A DNA stretch of 64,000 nt from Aquibacillus kalidii (GCF_014280935.1 NZ_JACLZI010000056.1:62001-126000); one strand, 5' to 3'; positions 51,121 through 61,660 are shown, counted from the first letter of the stretch. Made by a program: numbers and translations. The notes: a model not told the origin generated them from the sequence alone.

Positions 51121-51265
51121 TGGTTACACCTTCTACTCCATATAATAGGGATATTACATCTTTACGCCCGTTAGTGTTTGATTTAGTGTGAGTTTTTATG
51201 ATGTAATAATTCACTATTTTATCACAATGCTTGAAAAGGGAAAGGTGAATTTTTTATTTTTTGTA

Positions 51266-51303
51266 CAAAAAAAGGACTGATCACTCATAGTTGCGATCAG
51301 TCA
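51266..51303 (-). terminator. Terminator after the 60-residue ORF
   Basis: Arms GACTGATC/GATCAGTC (51275-51282 with 51295-51302), 12-base loop, T run on the minus strand. Confidence 0.85.
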
Positions 51304-51308
51304 TCTTA

Positions 51309-51491
51309 TTATATATTTTGTAGTTTATTAAGCATATCTTTTGCTCGGATTGAATTATTGTTTCGTAACTTCTCAATTAACATTTCTTTCACATTTTCAT
51401 CGCATTTCTCTAAAATCAAAAAAGCTTTCATCTCATTTGAGGTCATGATCTTCCGATACAATTTGGAAATAGACTTCCCACTATCAACCAT
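51309..51491 (-). CDS. Small helical protein of unknown function (60 aa)
   Basis: A 60-residue lysine/glutamate/leucine-rich protein, probably a helical hairpin. I do not recognise a family. The ATG at 51491 has AAAGGGGAG upstream, but about 15 bases away, longer than ideal; there is no better start. The terminator right after its stop supports a real gene. It lies alone between ktrB and spoVR. Confidence 0.5.
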   Translation of the reverse strand: MVDSGKSISKLYRKIMTSNEMKAFLILEKCDENVKEMLIEKLRNNNSIRAKDMLNKLQNI

Positions 51492-51819
51492 ACTATAGAA
51501 GATTGTTCTCCCCTTTCAATAATTCTACGTACATTATATAGTTTTCTGAATAATTTGTAAATTGGTAATTGTATTTAAAACGACAATTAAGATTCCCATT
51601 TGATAAGATAAAAATTTAACTTTATTACCTTATTGGGAGGAATTCACTTTTACTTAGTATTATTTGTTAAGCTAAATATTTTCTTAATTTTTTTGCTTTC
51701 TTGGTACTGCGTTGAATCTAATAATAATTACCTTTCCCAATATAACTTTCTCCAATTCTATATCCTAATTCCCAATTCGTGTATCTAGATCTATATCTAC
51801 ATCCACAATTGCTTTTTTA
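51492..51819. other. AT-rich spacer, nothing seen
   Basis: 328 bases downstream of spoVR and upstream of the 60-residue gene. I find no ORF with a ribosome binding site, no terminator for spoVR and no repeat. Confidence 0.5.
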
Positions 51820-53241
51820 TCATAAATACTTTTTCATAACTCTATTCCCTTCGTAGGTAAATAAGCAATGTCTTTCCTCTACCATCGTTTCCATATGGAC
51901 CGTTCTTCCCCAAAGTTGATGAATATATGGTAATGTTTTTTCAAGATAAGTAAGATCAAGTTCTATTCCCTCATAATGATGTTTTAAATATAATTCACCA
52001 TTATGGAAATAATCCCCATTTTGTACCGTAATGTAAGGAAATCCTCCGTTAAATCGCATTGTTATTAACTGATCGCGTACATGTTCCCAATTCTTGTCCG
52101 TCACTTTATACTCGTTCCCCAGCTTTTCGAATAAATATAGATCCTCGCGATCCACAAAGTCTTTTGTTAAGTAATTTCTTAGGAATGAGATGTCTGATTC
52201 TATTTCACGAACTTCAAATATTTTTTCCCGTCCAGAACCCGGTTTAACACCAAACTGAATCATTTCTTCAGTTGGATTATTATATCTATCTTCTATATCT
52301 TCAAACATTTTAACTCCTAAGTAATATGGGTTAATTTGTGTCTTTGAAGGTTGAACAACTCCTGCATTTAAGCTCGCAAATTCTACTACTTCATCACTAG
52401 TTAAGTCCATTTCCCTAAGGATTCTCTGATGCCAGTAGGACGCCCAACCTTCATTCATAATCTTCGTTTCCAGCTGTGGCCAGAAATAGAGCATCTCTGC
52501 ACGCATCATTGTTAAAATATCTCGCTGCCAGTCCTCAAGATTTTTGCTATGCTCTTCAATAAACAATAAAAGGTCCTTTTCTGGTTTTGGAGGGAATGAT
52601 TTCTTTTTCCTTTTTGGGGCCGCATTTATTTGTTTCTTAGGCCCATCTAGCTGCCATAAGTCATCATATTGAGTGGGTTTTGGAGTAGGTTCATCCTCAA
52701 CTTCAAAATCGTCTGAAATTTCCCATTCCAATTGGGGTTTTAATAAAGTAGGATCAATATGTTCTTGAATAGCTAAGACAGCATCTAGAAACGTTTCTAC
52801 TTCTTGAATTCCATATTCTTTTTCATATGCTGCAATCCGATCAGCTGTTGCTGACATACTTTCAACCATATCTCGTTTCGTGTTTTGAAAACGGGCATTA
52901 TTTTTAAAAAAGTCACAATGGGCAAGCACATGGGCTACAATTAGCTTATTTTGGATTAGACTATTTGAATTCAGCAGAAAAGCATAACAAGGATTAGAGT
53001 TAATTACTAACTCATAGATTTTACTAAGTCCAAGATCATACTGTAATTTCATTTTATGAAACTGCTTCCCAAAGCTCCAATGAGAAAAACGAGATGGCAT
53101 ACCATAGGCACCAAAAGTATAGATAATTTCAGGTGGGCATATTTCATATCTCATCGGATAAAAATCAAGCCCAAATCCCTCAGCAATTTCAGTGATCTCA
53201 GTAATTGCTCTTTCCAAATTCTTTTGATCTGCTTGTTTCAA
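51820..53241 (-). CDS. spoVR: SpoVR stage V sporulation protein
   Basis: A 473-residue SpoVR protein, which affects spore cortex formation in B. subtilis by an unknown mechanism. Clear landmarks are the N-terminal region [32 protein letters not shown], the histidine-rich core [14 protein letters not shown] (residues about 108-121), and the [12 protein letters not shown] motif (about 275-286). The length is typical (about 470). A lysine/proline-rich insertion (about 180-225) separates the halves. The start is TTG at 53241 after GGGGAG. A possible mother-cell promoter lies just upstream. Confidence 0.94.
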   Translation of the reverse strand: MKQADQKNLERAITEITEIAEGFGLDFYPMRYEICPPEIIYTFGAYGMPSRFSHWSFGKQFHKMKLQYDLGLSKIYELVINSNPCYAFLLNSNSLIQNKLIVAHVLAHCDFFKNNARFQNTKRDMVESMSATADRIAAYEKEYGIQEVETFLDAVLAIQEHIDPTLLKPQLEWEISDDFEVEDEPTPKPTQYDDLWQLDGPKKQINAAPKRKKKSFPPKPEKDLLLFIEEHSKNLEDWQRDILTMMRAEMLYFWPQLETKIMNEGWASYWHQRILREMDLTSDEVVEFASLNAGVVQPSKTQINPYYLGVKMFEDIEDRYNNPTEEMIQFGVKPGSGREKIFEVREIESDISFLRNYLTKDFVDREDLYLFEKLGNEYKVTDKNWEHVRDQLITMRFNGGFPYITVQNGDYFHNGELYLKHHYEGIELDLTYLEKTLPYIHQLWGRTVHMETMVEERHCLFTYEGNRVMKKYL

Positions 53242-53271
53242 AGACGATCTCCCCTTTTGATGTATTAAAAC

Positions 53272-53279
53272 AGTATATG
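53272..53279 (-). promoter_or_regulatory. Candidate sigma-E -10 box of spoVR
   Basis: The minus strand reads CATATACT, close to the sigma-E -10 consensus CATACAMT. spoVR is a sigma-E gene in B. subtilis. No convincing -35 at the right spacing. Confidence 0.3.
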
Positions 53280-53447
53280 CTCGTGATAATCCATTGATGA
53301 AAAACAGCTGTGTATAAGCTCCAAATACCCGACTTCTATTAGCTAATGATGCTTTTTAACTTTATATCAAGATTTCTCTATAATACTAGTTAACATTGTG
53401 ACTTAAGAATTTCTCATTCTGAAATGTAGAGACATGAGTATAAATAA

Positions 53448-53482
53448 AAGGGGGATATCCCCTAAATGAGATATCCCCCTTA
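53448..53482 (-). terminator. Terminator of the amylopullulanase gene
   Basis: Arms AGGGGGATATC / GATATCCCCCT (53449-53459 with 53470-53480) with AT flanks. Confidence 0.88.
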
Positions 53483-53487
53483 ATTTA

Positions 53488-56400
53488 CTAAGCATTTTTT
53501 CTTCGCTGGCCGATAAATACCGATCCACCTAATAGGATTAATATCAATCCTAATATAATCCAATTAAAAATGGAAGTTGCTGTATCTGGTAATTCATATT
53601 TATCATTTGATGGAGCAACTAAGTTTTCAACTTCCTCTTCATTCTCAACCTCTACTACAGAATAAATACTTAAGTGGTCAGTAGAAACGGTTACGACTCC
53701 GTTTGCATAAGTTGCCCCCGGTACGATTTCCCATTTCTCAGTATTTTCATTAAAGTAAACAGCTTTCAAATTATCTGGATTATTAACCGTTTTTGGATCT
53801 ACTTTGAATTCTAGTTGAAGTGGTTCATCGAATTGATGAAGTGTAGCATTCCCCACTTTAATTGTAAAATCATAGATACCACTTACAAACCGCTTATCTG
53901 TTGAATCTTTTAGACGTTTTACTTCAACATCCGCACCATCTGGAAGTTGAGATACCGGGATACTAATGCTAGTATCTAATCCTCTTGAAGATAAAACAAC
54001 CCTTTCAATCCCTTTATCTTTCAATAGTTCGATGTTTTCTTTTGTTAATGTAAAGATTGTATTTGTAACTTTCTTATCATCAACCTCAATGACAATTGAT
54101 TCTGTATCCTCTTTAACTTTTTCAATCACTTTATTATCAACAGTTGCTTTACCATTTTTCACTTTCGATTTAACAACCACAGGATTTTGTTCCTTCTTCG
54201 GTTGCTCTGGTTTAGACGTCGTTGGTGTTGTCGGTGTCTTTTCATCATTTCCATTGTTTGGATTTGTTGTCGGTGTCTCTCCTCCACCTTCTCCTGGTTG
54301 CTCTGGTTCTGGTTGGACAATAGGATCAAGCGCTAAGATTAATGTCCCACCGCTGCTATTAGTAGGGATTTCAACCGTTACTTCTTGATCTGAACTAACT
54401 TGATATTGTACTCCACTATATTGATCTATAACAATTGTATTAGCAGGATAATCTACTTTAAATGTTGCTTTTTGTATTGAATCTTTTGTATTTAAGCCAA
54501 CATAGACGCTTTCCCCATCATATTCTCTCGAAAATACTGTATAGCCTACTTCGTTACTACCTGCAACTTTGCTACGTGTACCTTTAGAAAATACTATTGA
54601 ATAGTCTGCGCGAATATTCAATAGTTTTGTATAGTGATTGTGTAATGCCATTGCTTCGGTATCTTGATTTCCATACAATTCCCAAGGCATATCTGCACGA
54701 TTTTGACCAAAGTTCAAGATAGTTTCTCCATCTTTTTCCCAGTCTGACTTTCCAGATCTACCAAGCTCTTCACCATAGTAAATTACCGGTTGACCTTTTG
54801 CTGTAATCTGAAGGGCTGCAGCAACCTTTAATTTAGCTACATCTCCTCCAACATATTCGGTCAAGAAACCATTTTGGTCGTGACTGCTTAGGAATTGTCC
54901 TAGTGTCGCAGTATTATCTAGTTTACCGTTTCTTTCTTGAAGGTATGTTTCAACACCGTCGATATCACCGTCAACGAATGCTTTCGCTTTTTCTTTAAAA
55001 TCAAAGTCTAATAGCGAGTCCATTTGTCCGGTGCCTAAATAACCACCATCATTATTGACACTAGCACCCCAATATTCACCGATCATTTTAAACTTAGGGT
55101 CAATTTCTGTTAATCCATTTTTTAGGGCTTGCCAGGTTGCATCGTCAACATGTTTTACTGTGTCAATACGGAAGAAATCAATCGTATCACCGCGATCAGT
55201 TCTCGCCCTATTCAACCATGCAGTTTGCCACTCCACTAATTGTTGACGTACTTCAGGATCCTCTGTTTTAAAATCAGGAAGTCCATCTAGTTCGCCTCTT
55301 ATTTCATGTCCTTCTATATTATCTTTTTCAGTACGTAGCATACCATCAAAGTTTGCTAATTCCTCTTTTGTTGGAAGGTTTTCAGCATCAGCATTCCAAG
55401 TTTCTTCAAACTCGCCATTCATACCGTAACCTGCATGGTTTACAACTACGTCAAGCATGATTTTAATACCCTTATCGTGCGCCTTTTCAATTAACTCTTT
55501 AAACTTATTAATGTCCCCTAGATGGGCATCTAATTTTTCAAAGTCTTCAGCCCAATAGCCATGATAGCCATATTGTTTTGGAGCAAGACCTTCCGTTGTA
55601 TCAAAATCTATCCCTTTGTTAAAGTCAATATTATCAACGACTGGTGTAATCCAAATTGTATTAATACCAAGGTCATCAATGTAGTCCAATTTATTAATAA
55701 TACCTTGGAAATCACCACCATGAAAAGCTTCTGGGTGGTTAGGATCATACTCAGATAGATCGCCATCTTCTCCACCGTTATTTGATAAATCACCATCTGA
55801 AAATCTGTCCGTTAACATAAAATAAATTCTGGCTTCATCCCAATCAAAGCTAAGCTCATCCCCTACAGTTTGCTTAGGAATCACTGTAATCTTGACAGTT
55901 TTCTTATGATTATTACCATATTCATCTATTACTGTTACGACTATTTCCTTTTCCCCTGCGGTTACTGTGTCACTGGCGCTAATGCTTACTGCTCCTACTG
56001 ATTGATCAATCACTATTTTATCTTTTCCACCTAAAGCAGTTAAGTTAGCAGAAATTTCTTTAATAGCTACTTCTTCTTCAGTAGAGCTTGAAACTCTTAG
56101 TACAGCAGATTGACCTGCACTAATCTCATTTTGCGAAACAGATGCATCAATCGTTATATCAGGTCGATTGTAAGTAATCACTGACTTACCATCTTTTGTA
56201 TTATATGGATCCGTCACTTCACTTGTCTTGCCGTCTTTCGTAACCAAGAATGTATACGCTTGTATACCTTCTTCAAGTTCTGACAACGTGTAAGAGAAGT
56301 ATTCATTAGCTTGGCTATATTCCATTTCGTATTCTTTACCATCTACTTTTACTTTCACAGACTCAATTGTATCCATCTCATCTGTTTTGAATAGCTCTTC

Positions 56401-59400
56401 ATCACGATAGTAAAACGTAACTTCTCCATTTTGTAAAACAGGACCTTCTACATGTGGTACTTGCGTAAATCCTGCAACTCCAGTAACAACGGTTACCTTT
56501 GTAATAATAGCATCTGGATCTATTTGTACATTATGGTCATCACTATCTGGCGGAATTTTAGCTGTATCCCAGTTTGTTCCTTTTCGTATTAAGAAACCAA
56601 TCGATTCCGTTTCTGGAGCGATTTCTATGTTGGCTGTAGCTGTATCTCCGTCAAATGATTCAAAGTTTATTTGATCGTTTTTCACGCCTGTGTTCCATGC
56701 CCACAGGTTCCATTCACCAAAGTCACCAGTGAAGTCACCATCTGGTCTAACATATTTCACACGTACATAACGCTTCACATTTTCTTTTACTACCATATCG
56801 AAAGTTGCGATTGCATCACCTGATTTGGCCGTTATTGTTACAGAACCTGGTTTAACACCAGTAACTTGTCCTGAATTATTAACTGTTGCTATAGAAGAAT
56901 CACTTGAAAACCAAGTTACCTTTGAACCTAGTAATACTTGATTGTATTGGTCTTTTACAAGCATCGTTAACTGAGTGGAATAGGTTTCAAAAACAGATTC
57001 ATTTCCGGAAATAAAGATAGTATTTGGTACTAGTTGATCAACTGTAACTTTTATGTCAGTCTCAATCGAGCTAGACTTAACAGTTATCGTTGCATCTCCT
57101 TTTGAAACACCCGTAACTCTTCCGTTACTCACTACTGCAACTTCAGGATTAGAAGATGTCCAAGTCAACGTTTCCCCAAGCATAACGCGACCTTTTTGGT
57201 CTTTCACATAAGCTGTAACACCCTTTTCTTCTCCTGGGTTAATAGCAAATGAGTCTGTGTTAACCTCGATAGAATTTGCCTCTGGAGTATAAGCAGATTC
57301 TGATTGGTCATAAAGAACCATCATAGATAATCCCTCTACGTTAACCGTGCCGCCATCTACTGTTCTAATTACTTCAGTACCAGCAGCTTGATCATCCACA
57401 ACTACGTTCCATTGTCCTGCTGTCGGAAGTGTAATGTCCTTAGCGCTTTCGTTTGCGTTATAGATTACAACAATATTTTTCCATGTATCGTTATTTGCAT
57501 TATCTTTTAACTGATAAGCAACAACATTTTCTTCTTGCTTCCATACCTCTAAACGTTCATTAACTTCAGTAGCAGAATCCATTTTAAAGGCAGCATGCTC
57601 TTTTCTCAATTCTATTAAACCTTTGTAGTAATCAAATACTGATTGATAGTTAGCTTTTAGATTCCATCGAATTTTGTTAATACTATCAGGACTTTTATAG
57701 CTGTTATGTTCACCATATTTACTTCGAAGTATTTCTTCACCAGCATGTAGGAAAGGAATACCTTGTGAAGTTAAAACAATACCATTAGCAAGAATACTAC
57801 GTTTTACATATTCATTATCTAATGGGTTATCCTCTGTGATAACCTCGTGTGGATCATAAGTTTCCTCTCCATGACCACTATCCTCACCAGCAACTCTCAT
57901 AATCTTATCCCATAAATTCAAGTTATCATGTGCAGTTACATAGTTAATACTTTCTGCTGGTCGATTGGTGAACTGGTCTATAGCACCTTTTACTCCTGCA
58001 ACAATATCTGCTTCTTTATCGGCAGAACCCGTTGCAAATCCTGTACTTGTACCATCACTATCACCTTTAATCGCACCACGAAGGTTATCATTAAAAACTG
58101 CATATCCTTGATCTTTTTGTGAACCTTTAACATGTTGCATGGATGATGGAAGTGCCGATGATCCACCAGTCCACGGTTCTCCATAAATTAATACATTTGG
58201 GTCTACTTCGTTTCTAAGTTCTTTAGTCAACTCCTGCATTGTTTGCTTGTCAATCAGCCCCATTAAGTCAAAACGGAAACCATCGACACCATACTCAGTA
58301 GCCCAATAATTTACAGAGTCTTTAATATATTTACGTACCATTGGTCTTTCAGATGCTACTTCATTTCCTGTTCCAGAACCGTTAGTTAATACGCCAGCAT
58401 CATCTGAGCGGTAATAATAATTTGGTACTATTTTGTTAAAAGAAGCACTTCCAGGTAATTGTGTGCTTTCATTTTCATACGTATGGTTATAAACTACGTC
58501 GGCAATTACTCTGATTCCATTGTCATGTAATGCTTGTACCATTTGCTTATATTCTTTAATTCTACTTGTTGGATCCGTAGGGTCAGTTGAATAAGAACCT
58601 TCAGGAACATTAAAGTTAACTGGATCATATCCCCAATTATACTTAGCATCTGTCGACTCTGGATCTTCCACAGTTAGTTCATTAACTGATCCAAAGTCAT
58701 AAGTTGGTAATAAATGAACATAATTTACACCAAGTTCTTTTAAGGAATCAACACCAGTTTTCACACCACTAGGTCCTGTTGTTCCTTGTTCAGTAAAGGC
58801 TAAATACTTCCCTTTGTTTGTCATACCAGAATTTTCATCAATAGAGAAATCACGTACATGTAACTCGTAAATAATTGCATCTGATGGTGAAACTACTGTA
58901 GGTTTGTCCATTGGATCAAAACCGGCTGGATCTGTACTATCTAGATCAACAATTGCTGATCTTTGGCCATTTGCTGAGGTTGAGCGTGCGTATGGATCTA
59001 CTGCATAGTTTACATCGCCATTAGCAAACTCTACTTTATACATGTAATACTTATTTTTTAAATCTCCATCAGCTGTCAAAGACCATACACCATTATCTGC
59101 TCTACTCATAACGGTTTCTTCTCCACCAGTGTGGTCTGTTACAAACGCACCCTCATAACTACTAGCCTCGTCATATAATGCAAGACTTACTTTAGTTGCA
59201 GTTGGTGCCCATAGCTTGAATGTAGATTTAGTTGGAGAATACGTATAACCTAAATCTTCACCACTGTAGAAAAATTTGTCGTCATTTAAAACATTTCGCA
59301 TTACAATAGTTTTTGCTTCCGTATCATTAGCCGAAACTTCATATATTTTTCTAATATCTACTGATTCATCATCAGCTAACGTTAATCGGTAACTTTTGTC

Positions 59401-60540
59401 TCCAATGCTTGTTACATTAAAATCTAATGCTGTACCGGTCTCTTTTTCAATTACCGAAAGTTCTACATCTTCCGGAACTGCTTTATTAGTTGTTACTAGA
59501 ATTTCAGATAAAGAATCCATTAGTGCTGACTCAATCGTAACTGGTTCTGATGATTTTATTCTAAAGCTTGAATTCCCATTTTTTTCATTTGGATTCAAGG
59601 GGTCTATAATATCCTGACCATTCCAAGCTCTTTCATTACGTAAAAACTTATATTCATATTCACCTGGTTCTAAACCCGATACAGTAGCAGAAAACACACC
59701 ATCTTTCAGTGTCATTTCAACTGCTTTGGCTGTATCCCAACCATTTAAGCTACCGATAACATAGACAGACTCTTCCTCATCTTTTGATTGCTTATAGTTA
59801 AAGGTAACGCTTCCATCTCCGTTAATAATAGGACTTTGCAAACGTTCAACAGTAAATACAGAATTATCACCGCTTGAATTTGGGTTTGCAGGATCTTTTA
59901 TAGATTCATCCCATGATCTTTTATTTTGAACAAATTTATACTCGTAGCTACCGTTCGCTAAATCCGAAATTGTCGTTGAATATATACCATTTTTTAGTTC
60001 CATTTCAACTGCCGTGTCTATGTTCCAATTATTAAAACTACCGACCACATAAACAGCTGTTTCACCTTGACTATCATAATTAAAGGTAACATTTCCATTT
60101 TGATCGACAATAGGACTAGTTATGGATACCTCTTCATCAGAAGTACCTGGAATAGTTAAAATAGAGTTTCCGTTTTCTTGATTCTCATTAAGCGTATCTA
60201 CACTTGATTCCTCCCAAGATAAATCATTCAGCATGAATTTATACTGATAATCACCCGGAGCTAAATCAGGAACTGTTGTTGTGAAAATCCCATCCTTTAG
60301 TTCCATTTCTATCGCTTGATTTACATCCCAATCAGGGACAAAGTCACCATTTAGGTAAACAGCTGACTCTCCCTTACTAACGTAATTAAACGTTACGCTT
60401 CCATCCTCATTAATTACCGGACTGCCTACTGTATCTTCTTCGGCATGAACAATGCCTGTTGGAATTGCAGCAGAAAGCATTTGGAAGACTAAACTTATAA
60501 TCATAAGTAATGAAAGCATTTTAGCATATGACCGTTTCAA
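53488..60540 (-). CDS. Cell-wall-anchored amylopullulanase (two GH13 catalytic domains)
   Basis: A 2350-residue surface enzyme for starch and pullulan. Signal peptide 1-33 (cut after VHA). Three similar beta-sandwich starch-binding modules at about 37-130, 138-232 and 234-331 (each with a DGSVTFNY-like start and EYKF...). A type I pullulanase follows: YNWGYDP near 637, nucleophile Asp about 758 (FRFDLMG), acid Glu about 788 (GEPW) and Asp about 871 (TAHDN). Two Big-2 Ig-like domains (about 1084-1251) and a CBM41-type pullulanase domain (about 1250-1350) come next. A second GH13 amylase domain (about 1567-2077) has Asp about 1793, Glu about 1822 and Asp about 1886. A Pro/Thr linker leads to a sortase signal LPDTA (about 2317), hydrophobic helix and RRKNA. 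The start is TTG after AAAGGAGG. Three cre-like boxes lie upstream. Confidence 0.93.
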   Translation of the reverse strand: MKRSYAKMLSLLMIISLVFQMLSAAIPTGIVHAEEDTVGSPVINEDGSVTFNYVSKGESAVYLNGDFVPDWDVNQAIEMELKDGIFTTTVPDLAPGDYQYKFMLNDLSWEESSVDTLNENQENGNSILTIPGTSDEEVSITSPIVDQNGNVTFNYDSQGETAVYVVGSFNNWNIDTAVEMELKNGIYSTTISDLANGSYEYKFVQNKRSWDESIKDPANPNSSGDNSVFTVERLQSPIINGDGSVTFNYKQSKDEEESVYVIGSLNGWDTAKAVEMTLKDGVFSATVSGLEPGEYEYKFLRNERAWNGQDIIDPLNPNEKNGNSSFRIKSSEPVTIESALMDSLSEILVTTNKAVPEDVELSVIEKETGTALDFNVTSIGDKSYRLTLADDESVDIRKIYEVSANDTEAKTIVMRNVLNDDKFFYSGEDLGYTYSPTKSTFKLWAPTATKVSLALYDEASSYEGAFVTDHTGGEETVMSRADNGVWSLTADGDLKNKYYMYKVEFANGDVNYAVDPYARSTSANGQRSAIVDLDSTDPAGFDPMDKPTVVSPSDAIIYELHVRDFSIDENSGMTNKGKYLAFTEQGTTGPSGVKTGVDSLKELGVNYVHLLPTYDFGSVNELTVEDPESTDAKYNWGYDPVNFNVPEGSYSTDPTDPTSRIKEYKQMVQALHDNGIRVIADVVYNHTYENESTQLPGSASFNKIVPNYYYRSDDAGVLTNGSGTGNEVASERPMVRKYIKDSVNYWATEYGVDGFRFDLMGLIDKQTMQELTKELRNEVDPNVLIYGEPWTGGSSALPSSMQHVKGSQKDQGYAVFNDNLRGAIKGDSDGTSTGFATGSADKEADIVAGVKGAIDQFTNRPAESINYVTAHDNLNLWDKIMRVAGEDSGHGEETYDPHEVITEDNPLDNEYVKRSILANGIVLTSQGIPFLHAGEEILRSKYGEHNSYKSPDSINKIRWNLKANYQSVFDYYKGLIELRKEHAAFKMDSATEVNERLEVWKQEENVVAYQLKDNANNDTWKNIVVIYNANESAKDITLPTAGQWNVVVDDQAAGTEVIRTVDGGTVNVEGLSMMVLYDQSESAYTPEANSIEVNTDSFAINPGEEKGVTAYVKDQKGRVMLGETLTWTSSNPEVAVVSNGRVTGVSKGDATITVKSSSIETDIKVTVDQLVPNTIFISGNESVFETYSTQLTMLVKDQYNQVLLGSKVTWFSSDSSIATVNNSGQVTGVKPGSVTITAKSGDAIATFDMVVKENVKRYVRVKYVRPDGDFTGDFGEWNLWAWNTGVKNDQINFESFDGDTATANIEIAPETESIGFLIRKGTNWDTAKIPPDSDDHNVQIDPDAIITKVTVVTGVAGFTQVPHVEGPVLQNGEVTFYYRDEELFKTDEMDTIESVKVKVDGKEYEMEYSQANEYFSYTLSELEEGIQAYTFLVTKDGKTSEVTDPYNTKDGKSVITYNRPDITIDASVSQNEISAGQSAVLRVSSSTEEEVAIKEISANLTALGGKDKIVIDQSVGAVSISASDTVTAGEKEIVVTVIDEYGNNHKKTVKITVIPKQTVGDELSFDWDEARIYFMLTDRFSDGDLSNNGGEDGDLSEYDPNHPEAFHGGDFQGIINKLDYIDDLGINTIWITPVVDNIDFNKGIDFDTTEGLAPKQYGYHGYWAEDFEKLDAHLGDINKFKELIEKAHDKGIKIMLDVVVNHAGYGMNGEFEETWNADAENLPTKEELANFDGMLRTEKDNIEGHEIRGELDGLPDFKTEDPEVRQQLVEWQTAWLNRARTDRGDTIDFFRIDTVKHVDDATWQALKNGLTEIDPKFKMIGEYWGASVNNDGGYLGTGQMDSLLDFDFKEKAKAFVDGDIDGVETYLQERNGKLDNTATLGQFLSSHDQNGFLTEYVGGDVAKLKVAAALQITAKGQPVIYYGEELGRSGKSDWEKDGETILNFGQNRADMPWELYGNQDTEAMALHNHYTKLLNIRADYSIVFSKGTRSKVAGSNEVGYTVFSREYDGESVYVGLNTKDSIQKATFKVDYPANTIVIDQYSGVQYQVSSDQEVTVEIPTNSSGGTLILALDPIVQPEPEQPGEGGGETPTTNPNNGNDEKTPTTPTTSKPEQPKKEQNPVVVKSKVKNGKATVDNKVIEKVKEDTESIVIEVDDKKVTNTIFTLTKENIELLKDKGIERVVLSSRGLDTSISIPVSQLPDGADVEVKRLKDSTDKRFVSGIYDFTIKVGNATLHQFDEPLQLEFKVDPKTVNNPDNLKAVYFNENTEKWEIVPGATYANGVVTVSTDHLSIYSVVEVENEEEVENLVAPSNDKYELPDTATSIFNWIILGLILILLGGSVFIGQRRKNA

Positions 60541-60577
60541 ATAAACTGCCTCCTTTATGTAATAATAGTTTAATCAG

Positions 60578-60591
60578 TGCAATCGTTTGCA
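60578..60591 (-). promoter_or_regulatory. cre-like box 1 of the amylopullulanase gene
   Basis: The minus strand reads TGCAAACGATTGCA, a full match to the cre pattern TGNAANCGNWNNCA and strongly palindromic. That would also suit a LacI-family maltose regulator. It lies 38-51 bases before the start codon. Confidence 0.65.
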
Positions 60592-60664
60592 TTTAGTGGT
60601 AAATAAAAAAACAATTTAATAGTTATTTCATTCACAATATAAATCTATAAAATTATCAACAAGG

Positions 60665-60678
60665 TGCAAACGATTTCA
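60665..60678. promoter_or_regulatory. cre-like box 2 in the amylopullulanase/hydrolase promoter region
   Basis: TGCAAACGATTTCA on the plus strand fits the cre pattern at every fixed position. It lies between the two divergent genes. Confidence 0.6.
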
Positions 60679-60729
60679 CTAATCTATCTATTAAGATATC
60701 ATTATGTAACCTATTTTTCAAGCCATTTT

Positions 60730-60743
60730 TGTAAGCGCTTCTA
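60730..60743. promoter_or_regulatory. cre-like box 3 in the amylopullulanase/hydrolase promoter region
   Basis: TGTAAGCGCTTCTA on the plus strand matches TGWAARCGYTWNCW except the penultimate base. It is the weakest of the three boxes. Confidence 0.5.
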
Positions 60744-60838
60744 AATTAACTATTTGAAATTGTTTTTCTAGACAGGCAACAAGACCTATAGAAAACATAC
60801 CTTAACCATGAACGGAAATATAAGGGGAGAGATATCAG

Positions 60839-61660
60839 ATGCATCATGAAAAAAAAATTAATGTTGGAAACTATGAAATGAATACACGTTTTTTTAATCC
60901 CGGGAATTGTAGCGAAGTAGTCGTCCTTATTCATGGAATACCAACAAACTCTCATCTATGGGATCGTGTCATTCCCTATTTAGAGAAGAATTATGCTGTC
61001 CTTGCCATTGATTTAGTCGGGTATGGCAAATCAGATCGCGGACCATATTATGATTTAACTTTACCAAAACAAGCTGAGTATATCGTTCATGCATTGGATC
61101 AATTTAATATACCTGCAGCACATTTTGCTGGCCATGATCTTGGTGGAGGTATTGTTCAAATCCTTGCTGTGACACAACCCAATCGAGTGAAAAGCATTGC
61201 CATTGTTGATGGAGTCTGTTTTTCCAATTGGCCACTTCCAAAAGTGGTTTCTATGCTATATCCTGTAGCAGATGAGTTCATTCCAAATCCATTATTTATC
61301 GAACGGATGCTTCGAGAAGGTGTTTATTTTCCGAATATGCTAACACCTGAATTAATCAATGTGTTTAAAGAACCCTTTGATTCACCAAATGGACCTGCAG
61401 AATTACAACAGGCTGCACTTGCTTTAGATCATCGTCAAACAGAAAATTTAGTTCCTTACTTACCACATATTAAATGCCCAGCAACGTTCCTTTGGGGACA
61501 GCACGATCGTTATCTTGTACCTTATTGGGGCAAACTGTTACACGAAACCGTTCCTCATTCCACTTTTAAGCTAATTCCAGATGCTAGCCATTATTCTATG
61601 ATTGATCAACCGAGTATAGTAGCAGAGGAATTACTAAAGCATTTGGCATACGTACAATAA
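60839..61660 (+). CDS. Alpha/beta hydrolase with Asp-type nucleophile elbow
   Basis: A 273-residue alpha/beta hydrolase. The oxyanion motif is HGIPTNSHLW (residues about 33-42). The nucleophile elbow is GHDLGGG (about 99-105), with aspartate where esterases have serine, as in haloalkane/haloacetate dehalogenases and epoxide hydrolases. The acid is in GQHDRYLVP (about 221-229) and the base in DASHYSM (about 246-252). A helical cap lies between. The reaction is therefore likely hydrolysis through an aspartyl-ester intermediate; the substrate is unknown. The start is ATG after AAGGGGAGAG. It is divergent from the amylopullulanase gene. Confidence 0.85.
   Translation: MHHEKKINVGNYEMNTRFFNPGNCSEVVVLIHGIPTNSHLWDRVIPYLEKNYAVLAIDLVGYGKSDRGPYYDLTLPKQAEYIVHALDQFNIPAAHFAGHDLGGGIVQILAVTQPNRVKSIAIVDGVCFSNWPLPKVVSMLYPVADEFIPNPLFIERMLREGVYFPNMLTPELINVFKEPFDSPNGPAELQQAALALDHRQTENLVPYLPHIKCPATFLWGQHDRYLVPYWGKLLHETVPHSTFKLIPDASHYSMIDQPSIVAEELLKHLAYVQ

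Noticed and set aside
50717-51145. 142-codon ORF antisense to ktrB
   Set aside because: Shadow frame of a real membrane protein gene.
53966-54388. 140-codon ORF antisense to the amylopullulanase
   Set aside because: Shadow of the Pro/Thr linker and neighbouring domain.
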